Shown piece by piece: positions 1-5,502 of a stretch of 5,502 nt of DNA. Source of the stretch: Bordetella parapertussis (lineage in GTDB: Bacteria; Pseudomonadota; Gammaproteobacteria; Burkholderiales; Burkholderiaceae_D); NCBI GenBank assembly GCA_945867725.1, contig CAMBJI010000153.1, positions 1-5,502 of the forward strand. Reading direction: 5' to 3'. A program made the position numbers and the translations under genes. The notes beneath the pieces were generated by a model. It was not told the origin of the DNA. It saw only the letters and a program-made list of their open reading frames with translations, and searched no databases. Every line of letters starts with the position of its first letter. Within the stretch, counting starts at the first letter, position 1.

Positions 1-1
1 C

Positions 2-478
2 CGCGATTGCGCGGCAGCGAAGATTCCTTTCATCTTCGATCCGGGTCAGGGTCTGCCCATGTTCAGCGGACCTGAACTGATTGATTTCATTGAGCTGGCG
101 AGCTATGTCGCCGTCAATGATTACGAAGCTGAACTGCTAACCGAGCGCACTGGTCTGTCGCTACCTGAAATCTCGGAGCGCGTTTCAGCGCTGGTGGTCA
201 CGCGGGGCGAGCAAGGCGCGGAAATTTTTACCGCAGACGGCCGCTTTGATATTCCGGTCGTGCGTGTCCATCAGGTGATTGATCCGACCGGTTGCGGCGA
301 TGCCTTCCGCGCCGGCGTGCTGTTTGGTCTGACACGCGGCATGGACTGGATGACGATTGGCCGACTGGCCTCATTGATGGGTGCCATCAAGATAGCGAGC
401 CAGGGAGGCCAAAATCATGCGCCGACACTGGGCGCAATCGAAGATCACTTCCACAAGGAATTCGGCTACCGATTCTGA
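2..478 (+). CDS. PfkB-family carbohydrate/nucleoside kinase (adenosine-kinase-like), C-terminal half, 5' truncated by window edge
   Basis: The frame is open from base 2 to a TGA at 476-478, giving 158 visible residues. PfkB kinases are usually about 300-320 residues, so roughly the N-terminal half lies outside the window. The ATG at 59 is internal: coding continues upstream of it with a family-typical FDPGQGLPMF segment. The PfkB signature DPTGCGDAFRAG is at about 281-316, and its GCGD aspartate (codon 299-301) is the expected catalytic base. Further upstream are AVNDYEAELL and a VTRGEQGA strand, both typical of the ATP-binding side of the ribokinase fold. The family transfers phosphate from ATP to a sugar or nucleoside hydroxyl in the cytoplasm. 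Betaproteobacterial relatives are often annotated as adenosine kinase, but the substrate-binding half is missing here, so the substrate cannot be fixed. It converges on the minus-strand DUF167 gene and shares no operon with it. Confidence 0.9.
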   Translation, partial: RDCAAAKIPFIFDPGQGLPMFSGPELIDFIELASYVAVNDYEAELLTERTGLSLPEISERVSALVVTRGEQGAEIFTADGRFDIPVVRVHQVIDPTGCGDAFRAGVLFGLTRGMDWMTIGRLASLMGAIKIASQGGQNHAPTLGAIEDHFHKEFGYRF

Positions 479-498
479 ACCGCTACAGAAACCAGACA

Positions 499-547
499 AG
501 CGCCTGCACTGAACGGCGCTCGGCTACGGGCAGATCTCTGATCTGCC
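499..547. terminator. Hairpins between convergent genes, possible weak bidirectional terminator
   Basis: The 84-bp gap between the kinase stop and the DUF167 stop holds two inverted repeats. One is a 6-bp stem, AGCGCC at 499-504 with GGCGCT at 515-520. The other is a perfect 8-bp stem with a 3-nt loop, GGCAGATC at 529-536 with GATCTGCC at 540-547. Neither is followed by a T-tract on either strand, so they are not textbook intrinsic terminators. Their place between two convergent genes suggests a role in transcript ends, but that is inference. Confidence 0.35.
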
Positions 548-562
548 ACTTCAGCTGCAGCG

Positions 563-859
563 TCATAACAGCAGTGCACGTGCATCATCTACCGAAAGCG
601 CGCTGTCAATATCGAGCAGCTTCTGTCGACTGGTTTGTCCGCGCAGTATGCGAACATCACGCTGCCTGACGCCCAGTTTTTCAGAGATGAACGCAATCAA
701 AGCTTCATTGGCCTTGCCATCAACAGGTGGCGCATTGAGTCGTATGTTCAACGCATCGCCAACCGCCCCGAGTACTTCCGATACGCGCGCACCCGGCTGC
801 ACATGCACGGCAATGCGCAACGATCCCGCTTGCCGGTGACACCAAGCCTGTGTCGTCAC
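563..859 (-). CDS. DUF167 (YggU-family) protein
   Basis: This is a 98-residue protein, about the usual length for DUF167/YggU, a small alpha/beta fold of unknown biochemical role. The hallmark segments are visible: VHVQPGARVSEVLG near the N-terminus, then LNAPPVDGKANEAL around the middle (the APPV.GKAN signature), then VRILRGQTSRQKLLDI (the G..SR.K signature). The start is GTG at 857-859. The protein has no internal methionine, so no ATG alternative exists. There is no clear Shine-Dalgarno sequence, but the GTG overlaps the TGA of the upstream yggT gene (GTGA, 856-859), which points to translational coupling. YggT and YggU families are neighbours in many proteobacteria, E. coli included, which supports the assignment. 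The molecular function is not known. Confidence 0.93.
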   Translation of the reverse strand: MTTQAWCHRQAGSLRIAVHVQPGARVSEVLGAVGDALNIRLNAPPVDGKANEALIAFISEKLGVRQRDVRILRGQTSRQKLLDIDSALSVDDARALLL

Positions 860-1395
860 AAACTGTAGATCAGATTATCCGCAAGAAAAACAGCAATACG
901 CAGTATGAGAAAGGCCACCAGGGGCGAGAGATCAACGCCGCCAATGGGTGGAATGAAACGGCGCAGAGGTCGCATCAGCGGTTCATTCATGGCGCGCACC
1001 ATGGGTGCAAGCGGTGCATGCGGATTAACCCAGCTGAAAATTACTTCGACGAACAACAGGATGATCAGCCCGTAAAGAATCCAGTGCACTATGGATAAGG
1101 CCGAGAGCAGAAGCCATGGCTCAAGCGCAAACACCGAGCGTACCGCCAGTTCCAGCGCAACCGATAACAGGGCAACCAGACAGGCGCCCACCAAGCTCGC
1201 CCAGTCGTACCCGCCCAGACCCGGTAGCACACGGCGTAGCGGCAAAACCAGCCAATCCGTCACCCGAAACATGAACTGACTCAGCGACAGCGGTGGACGG
1301 ACGCGAACTACCTGCATCCAGAACCGCAGCAAAAGCAAGGCGGCCAGCAGCGTGGCGATGGTGTCGACGATTAGATTGAAAATACTGTAAACCAA
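856..1395 (-). CDS. YggT-family integral membrane protein
   Basis: This is a 179-residue protein with about four hydrophobic membrane segments, at roughly residues 3-26, 64-86, 96-122 and 157-176. It carries the YGGT domain twice: residues 45-70 contain LPLRRVLPGLGGYDWASLV, and residues 135-160 contain a matching RPLRRFIPPIGGVDLSPLV. This tandem arrangement is usual for proteobacterial YggT. The start is TTG at 1393-1395. A TAA stop lies in frame two codons upstream, so no earlier start is possible. A GAGG ribosome binding site sits 6 nt before the TTG, and the next methionine (residue 28) would remove most of the first membrane segment. The family acts in the inner membrane. Related YlmG/CCB3 proteins have been linked to osmotic tolerance, division or cofactor assembly, but no defined activity can be given here. 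It is the first gene of a pair with DUF167. Confidence 0.93.
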   Translation of the reverse strand: MVYSIFNLIVDTIATLLAALLLLRFWMQVVRVRPPLSLSQFMFRVTDWLVLPLRRVLPGLGGYDWASLVGACLVALLSVALELAVRSVFALEPWLLLSALSIVHWILYGLIILLFVEVIFSWVNPHAPLAPMVRAMNEPLMRPLRRFIPPIGGVDLSPLVAFLILRIAVFLADNLIYSL

Positions 1396-1431
1396 GACTT
1401 ACCTCAATGACTTACCGGGGACCAGCAAAAG

Positions 1432-1464
1432 AAAAAACCGCTGCAGACAGAATATCTGCAGCGG
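1432..1464 (-). terminator. Rho-independent terminator of the histone H1-like gene
   Basis: A perfect 10-bp stem, CCGCTGCAGA at 1438-1447 with TCTGCAGCGG at 1455-1464, encloses a 7-nt loop. Read on the minus strand it is followed at once by six T (complement of 1432-1437) and then C and more T. It begins about 42 bp after the histone gene stop (1507) and lies before the yggT start. It therefore most likely ends the histone transcript and separates it from the yggT unit. Confidence 0.88.
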
Positions 1465-1506
1465 GATTTTGCCCAAAAAACAGTCAGGCTTCCAAACAGC
1501 ACTCGC

Positions 1507-2205
1507 TCAGGGACGAATACCCGTTGGGAATGGCCAGGCCGCCGCAGGACTCAGCACAGTCTTGATCGCGGGTGCTGGTGCTGCCGCGGGTGCTGGTGCT
1601 GTTGCTGCTACCGGCGCCACCGATACGACTGGTGCCGGCTTCTTGACGACTGCTGGCTTCTTGACGACTGCCGGCTTTTTAGGCGCGAGCTTTGGGGCCA
1701 TCACCTTTTTAGGAGCGGCTTTTTTAGGCGCCGCTTTTTTCACCGCAGCTTTTTTAGGAGCTACTTTTTTAGGTGCAGCTTTTTTCACTGCCGCTTTTTT
1801 AGCTGCTGGCTTTTTTGCTGCTTTCTTTGCGACCTTTTTAGCGGCCGGCTTTTTCTTGGCGGCGGCTTTCTTGGTTGCTGGCTTCTTCTTGGCGACTACC
1901 TTCTTCGTCGCTTTCTTTGCAGCTTTCTTGGCTACCGGTTTTTTCTTCGCGGCGGCCTTTTTTGCAGCTGGCTTCTTCTTCGCTACCGCCTTCTTCACGA
2001 CTTTTTTGGTCGCTTTTTTAGTCGCTTTTTTCGCTACTTTTTTCGCAGCCGGCTTCTTCTTGGCAGCGACTTTTTTAGCAGCGGGCTTCTTCTTGGCGAC
2101 TACCTTCTTGGCGACTACCTTTTTGGTCGCAGCCTTCTTGGCGACCGGCTTCTTCTTTGCAGCCGGCTTCTTCTTGGCTGCAGTTTTCTTCTTTGCTGTT
2201 GCCAT
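1507..2205 (-). CDS. Histone H1-like, lysine/alanine/proline-rich DNA-binding protein
   Basis: This is a 232-residue polycation made almost wholly of Ala, Lys, Pro, Val and Thr. I see no Asp or Glu anywhere after the initiator Met. Residues 4-133 are irregular [13 protein letters not shown] repeats; residues 134-168 are regular [10 protein letters not shown] pentads; residues 177-194 are KKPAVV hexads. An Ala/Pro/Val linker to about residue 213 then leads into a non-repetitive tail (AAAWPFPTG) holding the only Trp and Phe. This resembles bacterial histone H1-like proteins (AlgP- or BpH-type), which bind DNA through the Lys-rich arm and act in nucleoid compaction or regulation. The start is the ATG at 2203-2205, preceded by AAGGAG with 6-nt spacing. 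An upstream in-frame TTG (2275-2277) and an ATG (2218-2220) would add non-family sequence and lack such a site. The gene has its own terminator. Repeat number in such genes varies between strains. Confidence 0.9.
   Translation of the reverse strand: MATAKKKTAAKKKPAAKKKPVAKKAATKKVVAKKVVAKKKPAAKKVAAKKKPAAKKVAKKATKKATKKVVKKAVAKKKPAAKKAAAKKKPVAKKAAKKATKKVVAKKKPATKKAAAKKKPAAKKVAKKAAKKPAAKKAAVKKAAPKKVAPKKAAVKKAAPKKAAPKKVMAPKLAPKKPAVVKKPAVVKKPAPVVSVAPVAATAPAPAAAPAPAIKTVLSPAAAWPFPTGIRP
1637..1672 (-). repeat. 18-bp direct tandem repeat (two copies) in the histone gene
   Basis: Two adjacent 18-bp units, at 1637-1654 and 1655-1672, match at 17 of 18 bases. Each encodes one KKPAVV-type hexad in the C-terminal part of the histone-like protein, so gain or loss of a unit would keep the frame. 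Confidence 0.8.
1705..1794 (-). repeat. 45-bp tandem duplication (two copies) in the histone gene
   Basis: Segments 1705-1749 and 1750-1794 match at about 38 of 45 bases by hand count. They encode 15-residue units (residues 138-152 and 153-167) that differ by one residue, Val against Ala. Each unit is itself three 15-bp pentad codon blocks, so the structure is nested. Most base differences are silent, which suggests an older duplication kept at the protein level. Confidence 0.75.
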
Positions 2206-2295
2206 TGCTTTCTCCTTCATGTGATCACATATCACTTGGTACAAGTTGGAAACCCGTCTGGCACCACGAAGGTCCAAGCGGATTATTCATCGGCA

Positions 2296-2313
2296 CAAAC
2301 AAAAGTTTGTTTG
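2296..2313. promoter_or_regulatory. 18-bp palindrome upstream of the histone gene, candidate operator
   Basis: CAAACAAA (2296-2303) and TTTGTTTG (2306-2313) form a perfect inverted repeat with a 2-bp centre, about 90 bp upstream of the histone start codon. Close-spaced two-fold symmetry like this fits a dimeric regulator site. It lies beside the AATAAT hexamer that is the best -10-like sequence here. No known regulator is recognised from the motif. Confidence 0.35.
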
Positions 2314-2333
2314 CGCTAATGAATTGGGCGCCA

Positions 2334-2406
2334 GCTGAACTGCTGCATCTCCTCGTCAATGCAGCACTTCAACCAATTTGTTCAGCGGCACACAGCCGCC
2401 AAGAAC
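2334..2406 (-). ncRNA. Candidate structured leader RNA with mutually exclusive stems
   Basis: A perfect 8-bp hairpin (TGCTGCAT 2341-2348, ATGCAGCA 2359-2366, 10-nt loop) is flanked by an outer 7-bp stem (GCTGAAC 2334-2340, GTTCAGC 2380-2386). The right arm of the outer stem also belongs to a rival hairpin: GTTC/GAAC plus GCGGC/GCCGC, spanning 2380-2406. The two folds cannot fully coexist. On the minus strand the inner loop shows a GAGGAG sequence. The element lies between the upstream terminator and the histone gene, so it would be in the histone leader only if the promoter is close to the terminator. Function unknown. Confidence 0.3.
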
Positions 2407-2435
2407 AAAAAAAACGCCGGCATGAAAGCCGGCGT
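2407..2435 (-). terminator. Rho-independent terminator downstream of nrdAB
   Basis: A perfect 8-bp GC-rich stem, ACGCCGGC at 2414-2421 with GCCGGCGT at 2428-2435, has a 6-nt loop (ATGAAA). On the minus strand the stem runs straight into eight T (complement of 2407-2414). It is the first canonical terminator after nrdB, about 260 bp beyond its stop codon, so the nrdAB message would carry an unusually long 3' untranslated region unless it ends earlier. Confidence 0.88.
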
Positions 2436-2592
2436 CGGAATAATTTTGCAGAAAGAACCACTTTTTTTCGAAGAATACGCTACCTGGCCCGGAAGCTTCG
2501 GGCTCATGAACGCATTAAAAAAAGTGAAGTGAGCTCGCGTACTGTCCATTCAGTCCGGATGCCGCCTTTCGTCGTTCAAGCTGCTTATCGAA

Positions 2593-2634
2593 CCTTCCCG
2601 AAACCGCCTGCGCTCGCAAGCAGTTTCGAGAGGG
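2593..2634 (-). ncRNA. Long G-U-containing hairpin in the nrdB 3' region
   Basis: On the minus-strand RNA, the complement of 2616-2631 pairs with the complement of 2596-2611 over 16 continuous pairs (three of them G-U) around a GAGC tetraloop. Two more GC pairs follow after one mismatch. On the plus strand the G-U positions become C-A mismatches, so the fold favours minus-strand transcription, the same direction as nrdAB. No T-tract follows, so it is a structure rather than a terminator. Confidence 0.45.
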
Positions 2635-2648
2635 CTCCCAAAATTCAT

Positions 2649-2673
2649 GGGCGAACCAGACACCGGCCCGCCC
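2649..2673 (-). ncRNA. G-U-containing hairpin just after the nrdB stop
   Basis: Minus-strand RNA complementary to 2664-2673 pairs with that complementary to 2649-2658: ten pairs, three of them G-U, with a 5-nt loop (GUGUC). It starts 22 nt after the nrdB stop codon and is followed by AUGAAUUUU, a weak U-rich stretch. It could block 3' exonucleases or act as a leaky terminator. Both roles are inference. Confidence 0.4.
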
Positions 2674-2695
2674 TTTGTTCACTTACGGTCTGCAC

Positions 2696-3877
2696 TTATT
2701 CCCAGTTGAGCGCACCACCGGTCTGGTACTCGATAACCCGAGTTTCGAAGAAGTTGCGCTCTTTCTTCAGGTCGATCATCTCGCTCATCCACGGGAAGGG
2801 ATTTTCTTCCTGCGGGAACATGGCTTCCAGTCCGATCTGCTGAGCCCGGCGATTCGCGATGAAACGGAGATAGCCCTTGAACATCGCCGCATTGAGTCCC
2901 AACACACCACGCGGCATTGTATCCTCAGCGTAGCGATATTCCAACTCCACCGCCTGCAAAAACAAAACCCTGATCTCTTCTTTTAAGGCAGGCGTCCACA
3001 AATGGGGATTCTCGAGCTTGATGGTGTTGATCAGGTCGATCCCGAAATTACAGTGCATGGACTCATCACGCAGGATGTACTGATACTGCTCAGCGGCACC
3101 CATCATCTTGTTTTGACGGCCCAGAGCCAGAATCTGGGTGAAGCCGACATAGAAAAACAAGCCTTCCATCAAGCACGCAAAGACGATCAGTGACTTGAGC
3201 AGGGTCTGATCGGTCTCGGTCGTACCCGTTTGGAACTCGGGGTTAGTCAGCGTCTCGATGAACGGAATGAGGAACTGATCCTTGTCCCGAATCGAGGTGA
3301 CTTCGTTGTAAGCATTGAAGATTTCCGATTCATCCAGGCCCAGCGACTCGACGATGTACTGGTAGGCGTGGGTGTGGATCGCCTCTTCGAATGCCTGGCG
3401 CAGCAAATACTGGCGGCACTCCGGCGCGGTGATGTGGCGGTAGGTGCCCAGGACGATGTTGTTGGCGGCCAGTGAATCAGCGGTCACAAAAAAGCCCAGA
3501 TTGCGCTTGACCAGACGACGCTCATCTTCGGTCAGGCCATTCGGGTTCTTCCACAGTTCGATGTCGCGCTGCATATTGATTTCCTGCGGCATCCAATGGT
3601 TCGCGCAGCCGGCCAGGTACTTGTCCCATGCCCATTTGTACTTGAACGGCACGAGCTGATTGACGTCGGTCTTGCCGTTGATGATGCGCTTGTCTACCGC
3701 GTTGACGCGGCCGTGGGTATCGCCGGTCTTTTCAGGGCGAGCGAGTATGCCGGGGTCAAGGGCCGCGTCGGCATGAAATGCAGCAGCAGGAGCACCAGCC
3801 GGCACGGACTGCAATTGCGGACGCGCCTGCGGTGGTCGTGTTGCGGATGCTGCGGTGTCGTCTTCAAAGGAGAGCAT
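2696..3877 (-). CDS. nrdB: Class Ia ribonucleoside-diphosphate reductase, beta subunit (NrdB, R2)
   Basis: This 393-residue ferritin-like subunit generates the tyrosyl radical that NrdA uses to reduce ribonucleoside diphosphates to deoxyribonucleoside diphosphates in the cytoplasm. All six di-iron ligands are present by alignment to E. coli R2: D134, E165 and H168 (in FEEAIH), E238 (in LMEGLFF), E272 and H275 (in RDESMH). The radical tyrosine is Y172, four residues after H168, as expected for the class Ia type. The C-terminal tail [13 protein letters not shown] keeps a Tyr (Y384) matching the inter-subunit radical-transfer tyrosine and would bind NrdA. Residues 8-50 are an Ala/Pro-rich extension before the conserved core, which starts near residue 66; long N-termini are common in this group. 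The start is ATG 3875-3877, with AGGA 9 nt upstream. It lies 104 bp after nrdA on the same strand, so co-transcription is likely. Confidence 0.97.
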   Translation of the reverse strand: MLSFEDDTAASATRPPQARPQLQSVPAGAPAAAFHADAALDPGILARPEKTGDTHGRVNAVDKRIINGKTDVNQLVPFKYKWAWDKYLAGCANHWMPQEINMQRDIELWKNPNGLTEDERRLVKRNLGFFVTADSLAANNIVLGTYRHITAPECRQYLLRQAFEEAIHTHAYQYIVESLGLDESEIFNAYNEVTSIRDKDQFLIPFIETLTNPEFQTGTTETDQTLLKSLIVFACLMEGLFFYVGFTQILALGRQNKMMGAAEQYQYILRDESMHCNFGIDLINTIKLENPHLWTPALKEEIRVLFLQAVELEYRYAEDTMPRGVLGLNAAMFKGYLRFIANRRAQQIGLEAMFPQEENPFPWMSEMIDLKKERNFFETRVIEYQTGGALNWE

Positions 3878-3938
3878 GGTGTTTTTTCCTAATTTACTTA
3901 TATTGGTTCATCGTTACAGCATAGTCTGGGTTCGCATT

Positions 3939-3975
3939 GCCGGCTTGATCGTTATCCTGCGCGATGCAAGCCGGC
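3939..3975 (-). promoter_or_regulatory. Intercistronic hairpin between nrdA and nrdB
   Basis: GCCGGCTTG (3939-3947) pairs with CAAGCCGGC (3967-3975). Four more pairs follow inside (ATCG 3948-3951 with CGAT 3962-3965) past a single bulged base at 3966, leaving a 10-nt loop. The stem starts 6 nt after the nrdA stop. It has no T-tract in either direction, so it is not a standard terminator. It may set the nrdA to nrdB message ratio through RNA stability or processing; that role is inference. Confidence 0.5.
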
Positions 3976-3981
3976 GTGAGA

Positions 3982-5502
3982 TTACTGACAAGCCTCACAC
4001 TCTTCGAAACCAGGATCGCCGGGTCGCAGCACGCAAGCCGGGCCGTCGGTCTCTGCTGCCGCACCTACCGTCGCTGGCATATCGGAAGAGACGGCATTAA
4101 GCGCGCCAGCCTTGGACGTTGACTTCTCAGTGTGGGTAGCACCGATAGTACGCAGGTAATACGTGGTCTTGAGACCGCGCAGCCAAGCGAGCTTGTAAGT
4201 CTCATCGAGCTTCTTGCCGGATGCGCCTGCCATGTAGATGTTCAGAGACTGCGCCTGATCAATCCACTTCTGGCGACGCGAGGCCGCTTCAACCAGCCAA
4301 CTCGTATCGACTTCGAAGGCCGTGGCGTACAGATCACGCAAGTCCTGAGGAATGCGGTCGATGCGAGCCAGACTGCCATCAAAGTATTTCAGATCGGCGA
4401 TCATCACCTCATCCCACAGACCACGGGCTTTCAGGTCGCGTACCAGATGCTCATTGATTTCGGTGAATTCGCCTGACAGGTTCGATTTCACATAGAGATT
4501 CTGATACGTCGGCTCGATACACGCCGACACGCCAATGATATTGGAGATGGTTGCCGTCGGTGCGATCGCGACGCAATTTGAGTTGCGCATGCCGTGCTGC
4601 TTGATGCGATCGCGCAGCTTGCTCCATTCCAGTGTTTCAGTGGTATCAACCTCAAGGTATCCACCGCGCTCTTCGGCCAGCAGCTTGAGCGAATCCTGGG
4701 GCAAGATGCCGCGATCCCACAAGGATCCGCGGTAAGAGCTGTAAGTCCCACGCTCTTCGGCCAGTTCGGTGGACGCCATATAAGCGTAATAGCAGACCGC
4801 CTCCATCGAACGGTCGGCGAACTCGACCGCAGCTTTGGACGCATAAGGTACGCGCATCATGTGCAGGCAATCCTGGAAACCCATAATGCCCATGCCAACC
4901 GGACGGTGACGCAGGTTCGAATCACGCGCCTTCTTCACGGCGTAATAATTGATGTCGATCACGTTATCGAGCATGCGCATTGCCGTGTTGATGGTTTTCT
5001 GCAGCTTGTCGTGATCAAGCTTGCCATCTTTCATGTGCGCGGGCAGATTGACCGAGCCCAAATTACAAACGGCGATCTCGGAATCATTGGTATTCAGCGT
5101 GATCTCGGTACACAGATTGGAGCTGTGAACCACGCCCACGTGCTGCTGGGGCGAGCGGATATTACAAGGATCCTTGAAGGTGATCCAGGGATGGCCGGTC
5201 TCGAACAGCATCGAGAGCATCTTGCGCCACAAATCCAGCGCCTGAATTTTCTTGAATAGCTTGAGCTCGCCACCGGCGGCCTTTGCTTCGTAGCCCAGGT
5301 AAGCGGTCTCGAATTCTCTACCAAACTTCTCGTGCAAGTCCTTAACATCGGAAGGCGAGAACAAGGTCCAATCACCTTTTTCCATCACGCGCTTCATGAA
5401 CAGATCGGGAATCCAGTTGGCCGTGTTCATGTCGTGCGTGCGGCGACGATCATCACCGGTGTTTTTACGCAGGTCGAGGAATTCCTCGATATCCATGTGC
5501 CA
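3982..5502 (-). CDS. nrdA: Class Ia ribonucleoside-diphosphate reductase, alpha subunit (NrdA, R1), C-terminal 506 residues, cut by window edge
   Basis: The catalytic subunit of aerobic ribonucleotide reductase. The frame is open to the right edge; two codons (Trp, His) precede the Met at 5494-5496, and the family motif [15 protein letters not shown] shows that this Met is internal. The visible part holds the catalytic barrel: SSNLCTEI with the N-x-C-x-E active-site triad (codons 5116-5118, 5110-5112 and 5104-5106); the redox-partner Cys in [28 protein letters not shown]; and the radical-transfer Tyr pair in TTYYLRT (4156-4161). The protein ends CEACQ, whose two cysteines (codons 3997-3999 and 3988-3990) match the C-terminal pair that thioredoxin or glutaredoxin re-reduces. 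The second active-site cysteine and the N-terminal ATP-cone regulatory domain(s) lie outside the window, as does any promoter or NrdR box. It ends in TAA at 3982-3984, 104 bp before nrdB. Confidence 0.97.
   Translation of the reverse strand, partial: WHMDIEEFLDLRKNTGDDRRRTHDMNTANWIPDLFMKRVMEKGDWTLFSPSDVKDLHEKFGREFETAYLGYEAKAAGGELKLFKKIQALDLWRKMLSMLFETGHPWITFKDPCNIRSPQQHVGVVHSSNLCTEITLNTNDSEIAVCNLGSVNLPAHMKDGKLDHDKLQKTINTAMRMLDNVIDINYYAVKKARDSNLRHRPVGMGIMGFQDCLHMMRVPYASKAAVEFADRSMEAVCYYAYMASTELAEERGTYSSYRGSLWDRGILPQDSLKLLAEERGGYLEVDTTETLEWSKLRDRIKQHGMRNSNCVAIAPTATISNIIGVSACIEPTYQNLYVKSNLSGEFTEINEHLVRDLKARGLWDEVMIADLKYFDGSLARIDRIPQDLRDLYATAFEVDTSWLVEAASRRQKWIDQAQSLNIYMAGASGKKLDETYKLAWLRGLKTTYYLRTIGATHTEKSTSKAGALNAVSSDMPATVGAAAETDGPACVLRPGDPGFEECEACQ

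Larger units (their letters stand above)
2206..2695. other. Gene-free stretch between nrdB and the histone gene, with several hairpins
   Basis: No convincing coding region is seen on either strand across these 490 bp; the open frames lack ribosome binding sites and recognisable sequence. From the nrdB side it holds two G-U-rich hairpins, a short GC stem (2487-2503), the strong terminator at 2407-2435, a set of competing stems (2334-2406), an 18-bp palindrome (2296-2313), and short inverted repeats near the histone ribosome binding site (GTGAT/ATCAC at 2221-2235, ACTTG/CAAGT at 2234-2246). The histone promoter must lie in the part after the terminator. I cannot pick a good -35/-10 pair; AATAAT, at about 2284-2289 read on the minus strand, is the best -10-like hexamer, but no -35 is properly spaced from it. 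Confidence 0.7.

Noticed and set aside
1396..1437. Promoter for the yggT pair in the short gap after the histone terminator
   Set aside because: A promoter is expected here, but no properly spaced -35/-10 pair could be identified on the minus strand.
1690..2120. CRISPR-like or satellite repeat array
   Set aside because: The repeats are 15-18 bp, have no spacers, and stay in frame inside a Lys/Ala-rich coding sequence.
1469..2224. Long plus-strand open frame (251 codons), Ala/Phe-rich and hydrophobic
   Set aside because: It is the antisense of the lysine-rich histone gene: AAA/AAG runs read as TTT/CTT on the other strand. It has no ribosome binding site and no family resemblance, while the minus-strand gene has a good RBS and a terminator.
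2318..2350. Minus-strand 10-codon leader peptide (MQQFSWRPIH) after a GAGGAG
   Set aside because: The GAGGAG touches the ATG with no spacing, which does not support initiation, and the peptide has no run of regulatory codons as in amino-acid attenuators.
2548..2646. Minus-strand 32-codon frame starting MNFGSPLETACERR
   Set aside because: There is no ribosome binding site before its ATG, and the sequence is better explained by the long hairpin it overlaps.
2157..2843. Plus-strand open frame of 228 codons crossing the histone gene start, the intergenic region and the nrdB end
   Set aside because: It spans two real minus-strand genes and a terminator, with no recognisable domain; a chance open frame.
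4594..5259. Plus-strand open frame of 221 codons
   Set aside because: It lies wholly inside nrdA on the opposite strand, and nrdA's conserved active-site motifs account for the sequence.

Overview
The window looks like ordinary chromosomal housekeeping DNA from a betaproteobacterium, most likely in the Burkholderiales. The evidence is a class Ia nrdA-nrdB pair followed by a lysine/alanine-rich histone H1-like gene whose product ends in a short Trp-containing tail (AAAWPFPTG), a YggT/DUF167 pair, and an adenosine-kinase-like PfkB gene. Moderate GC and the gene styles would suit an Oxalobacteraceae- or Alcaligenaceae-like genome. That placement is inference from family memory, not from a search.

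Layout. The left edge (2-478, + strand) is the C-terminal half of a PfkB-family sugar/nucleoside kinase. It converges on a minus-strand block that fills the rest of the window. Read right to left, in the direction of transcription, the block holds nrdA (C-terminal 506 residues, cut by the right edge), an intercistronic hairpin, nrdB (complete), a gene-free stretch of about 490 bp with several hairpins and one strong intrinsic terminator, the histone H1-like gene with its own terminator, and a yggT-DUF167 pair that overlaps by 4 bp.

How the genes relate. NrdA and NrdB are the two subunits of aerobic ribonucleotide reductase and are presumably co-transcribed. The histone-like protein is a nucleoid/DNA-binding polycation with its own ribosome binding site and terminator, so it is probably a separate transcription unit. 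YggT (membrane) and DUF167 look translationally coupled, and both start on non-ATG codons. The kinase is unrelated and lies on the opposite strand.

I found no mobile element, CRISPR array, tRNA/rRNA or defence system, and no clear new multi-gene system. The parts that known genes do not explain are non-coding: G-U-rich hairpins downstream of nrdB ending in a terminator, a competing-stem structure and an 18-bp palindrome upstream of the histone gene, and the internal tandem duplications of the histone gene.
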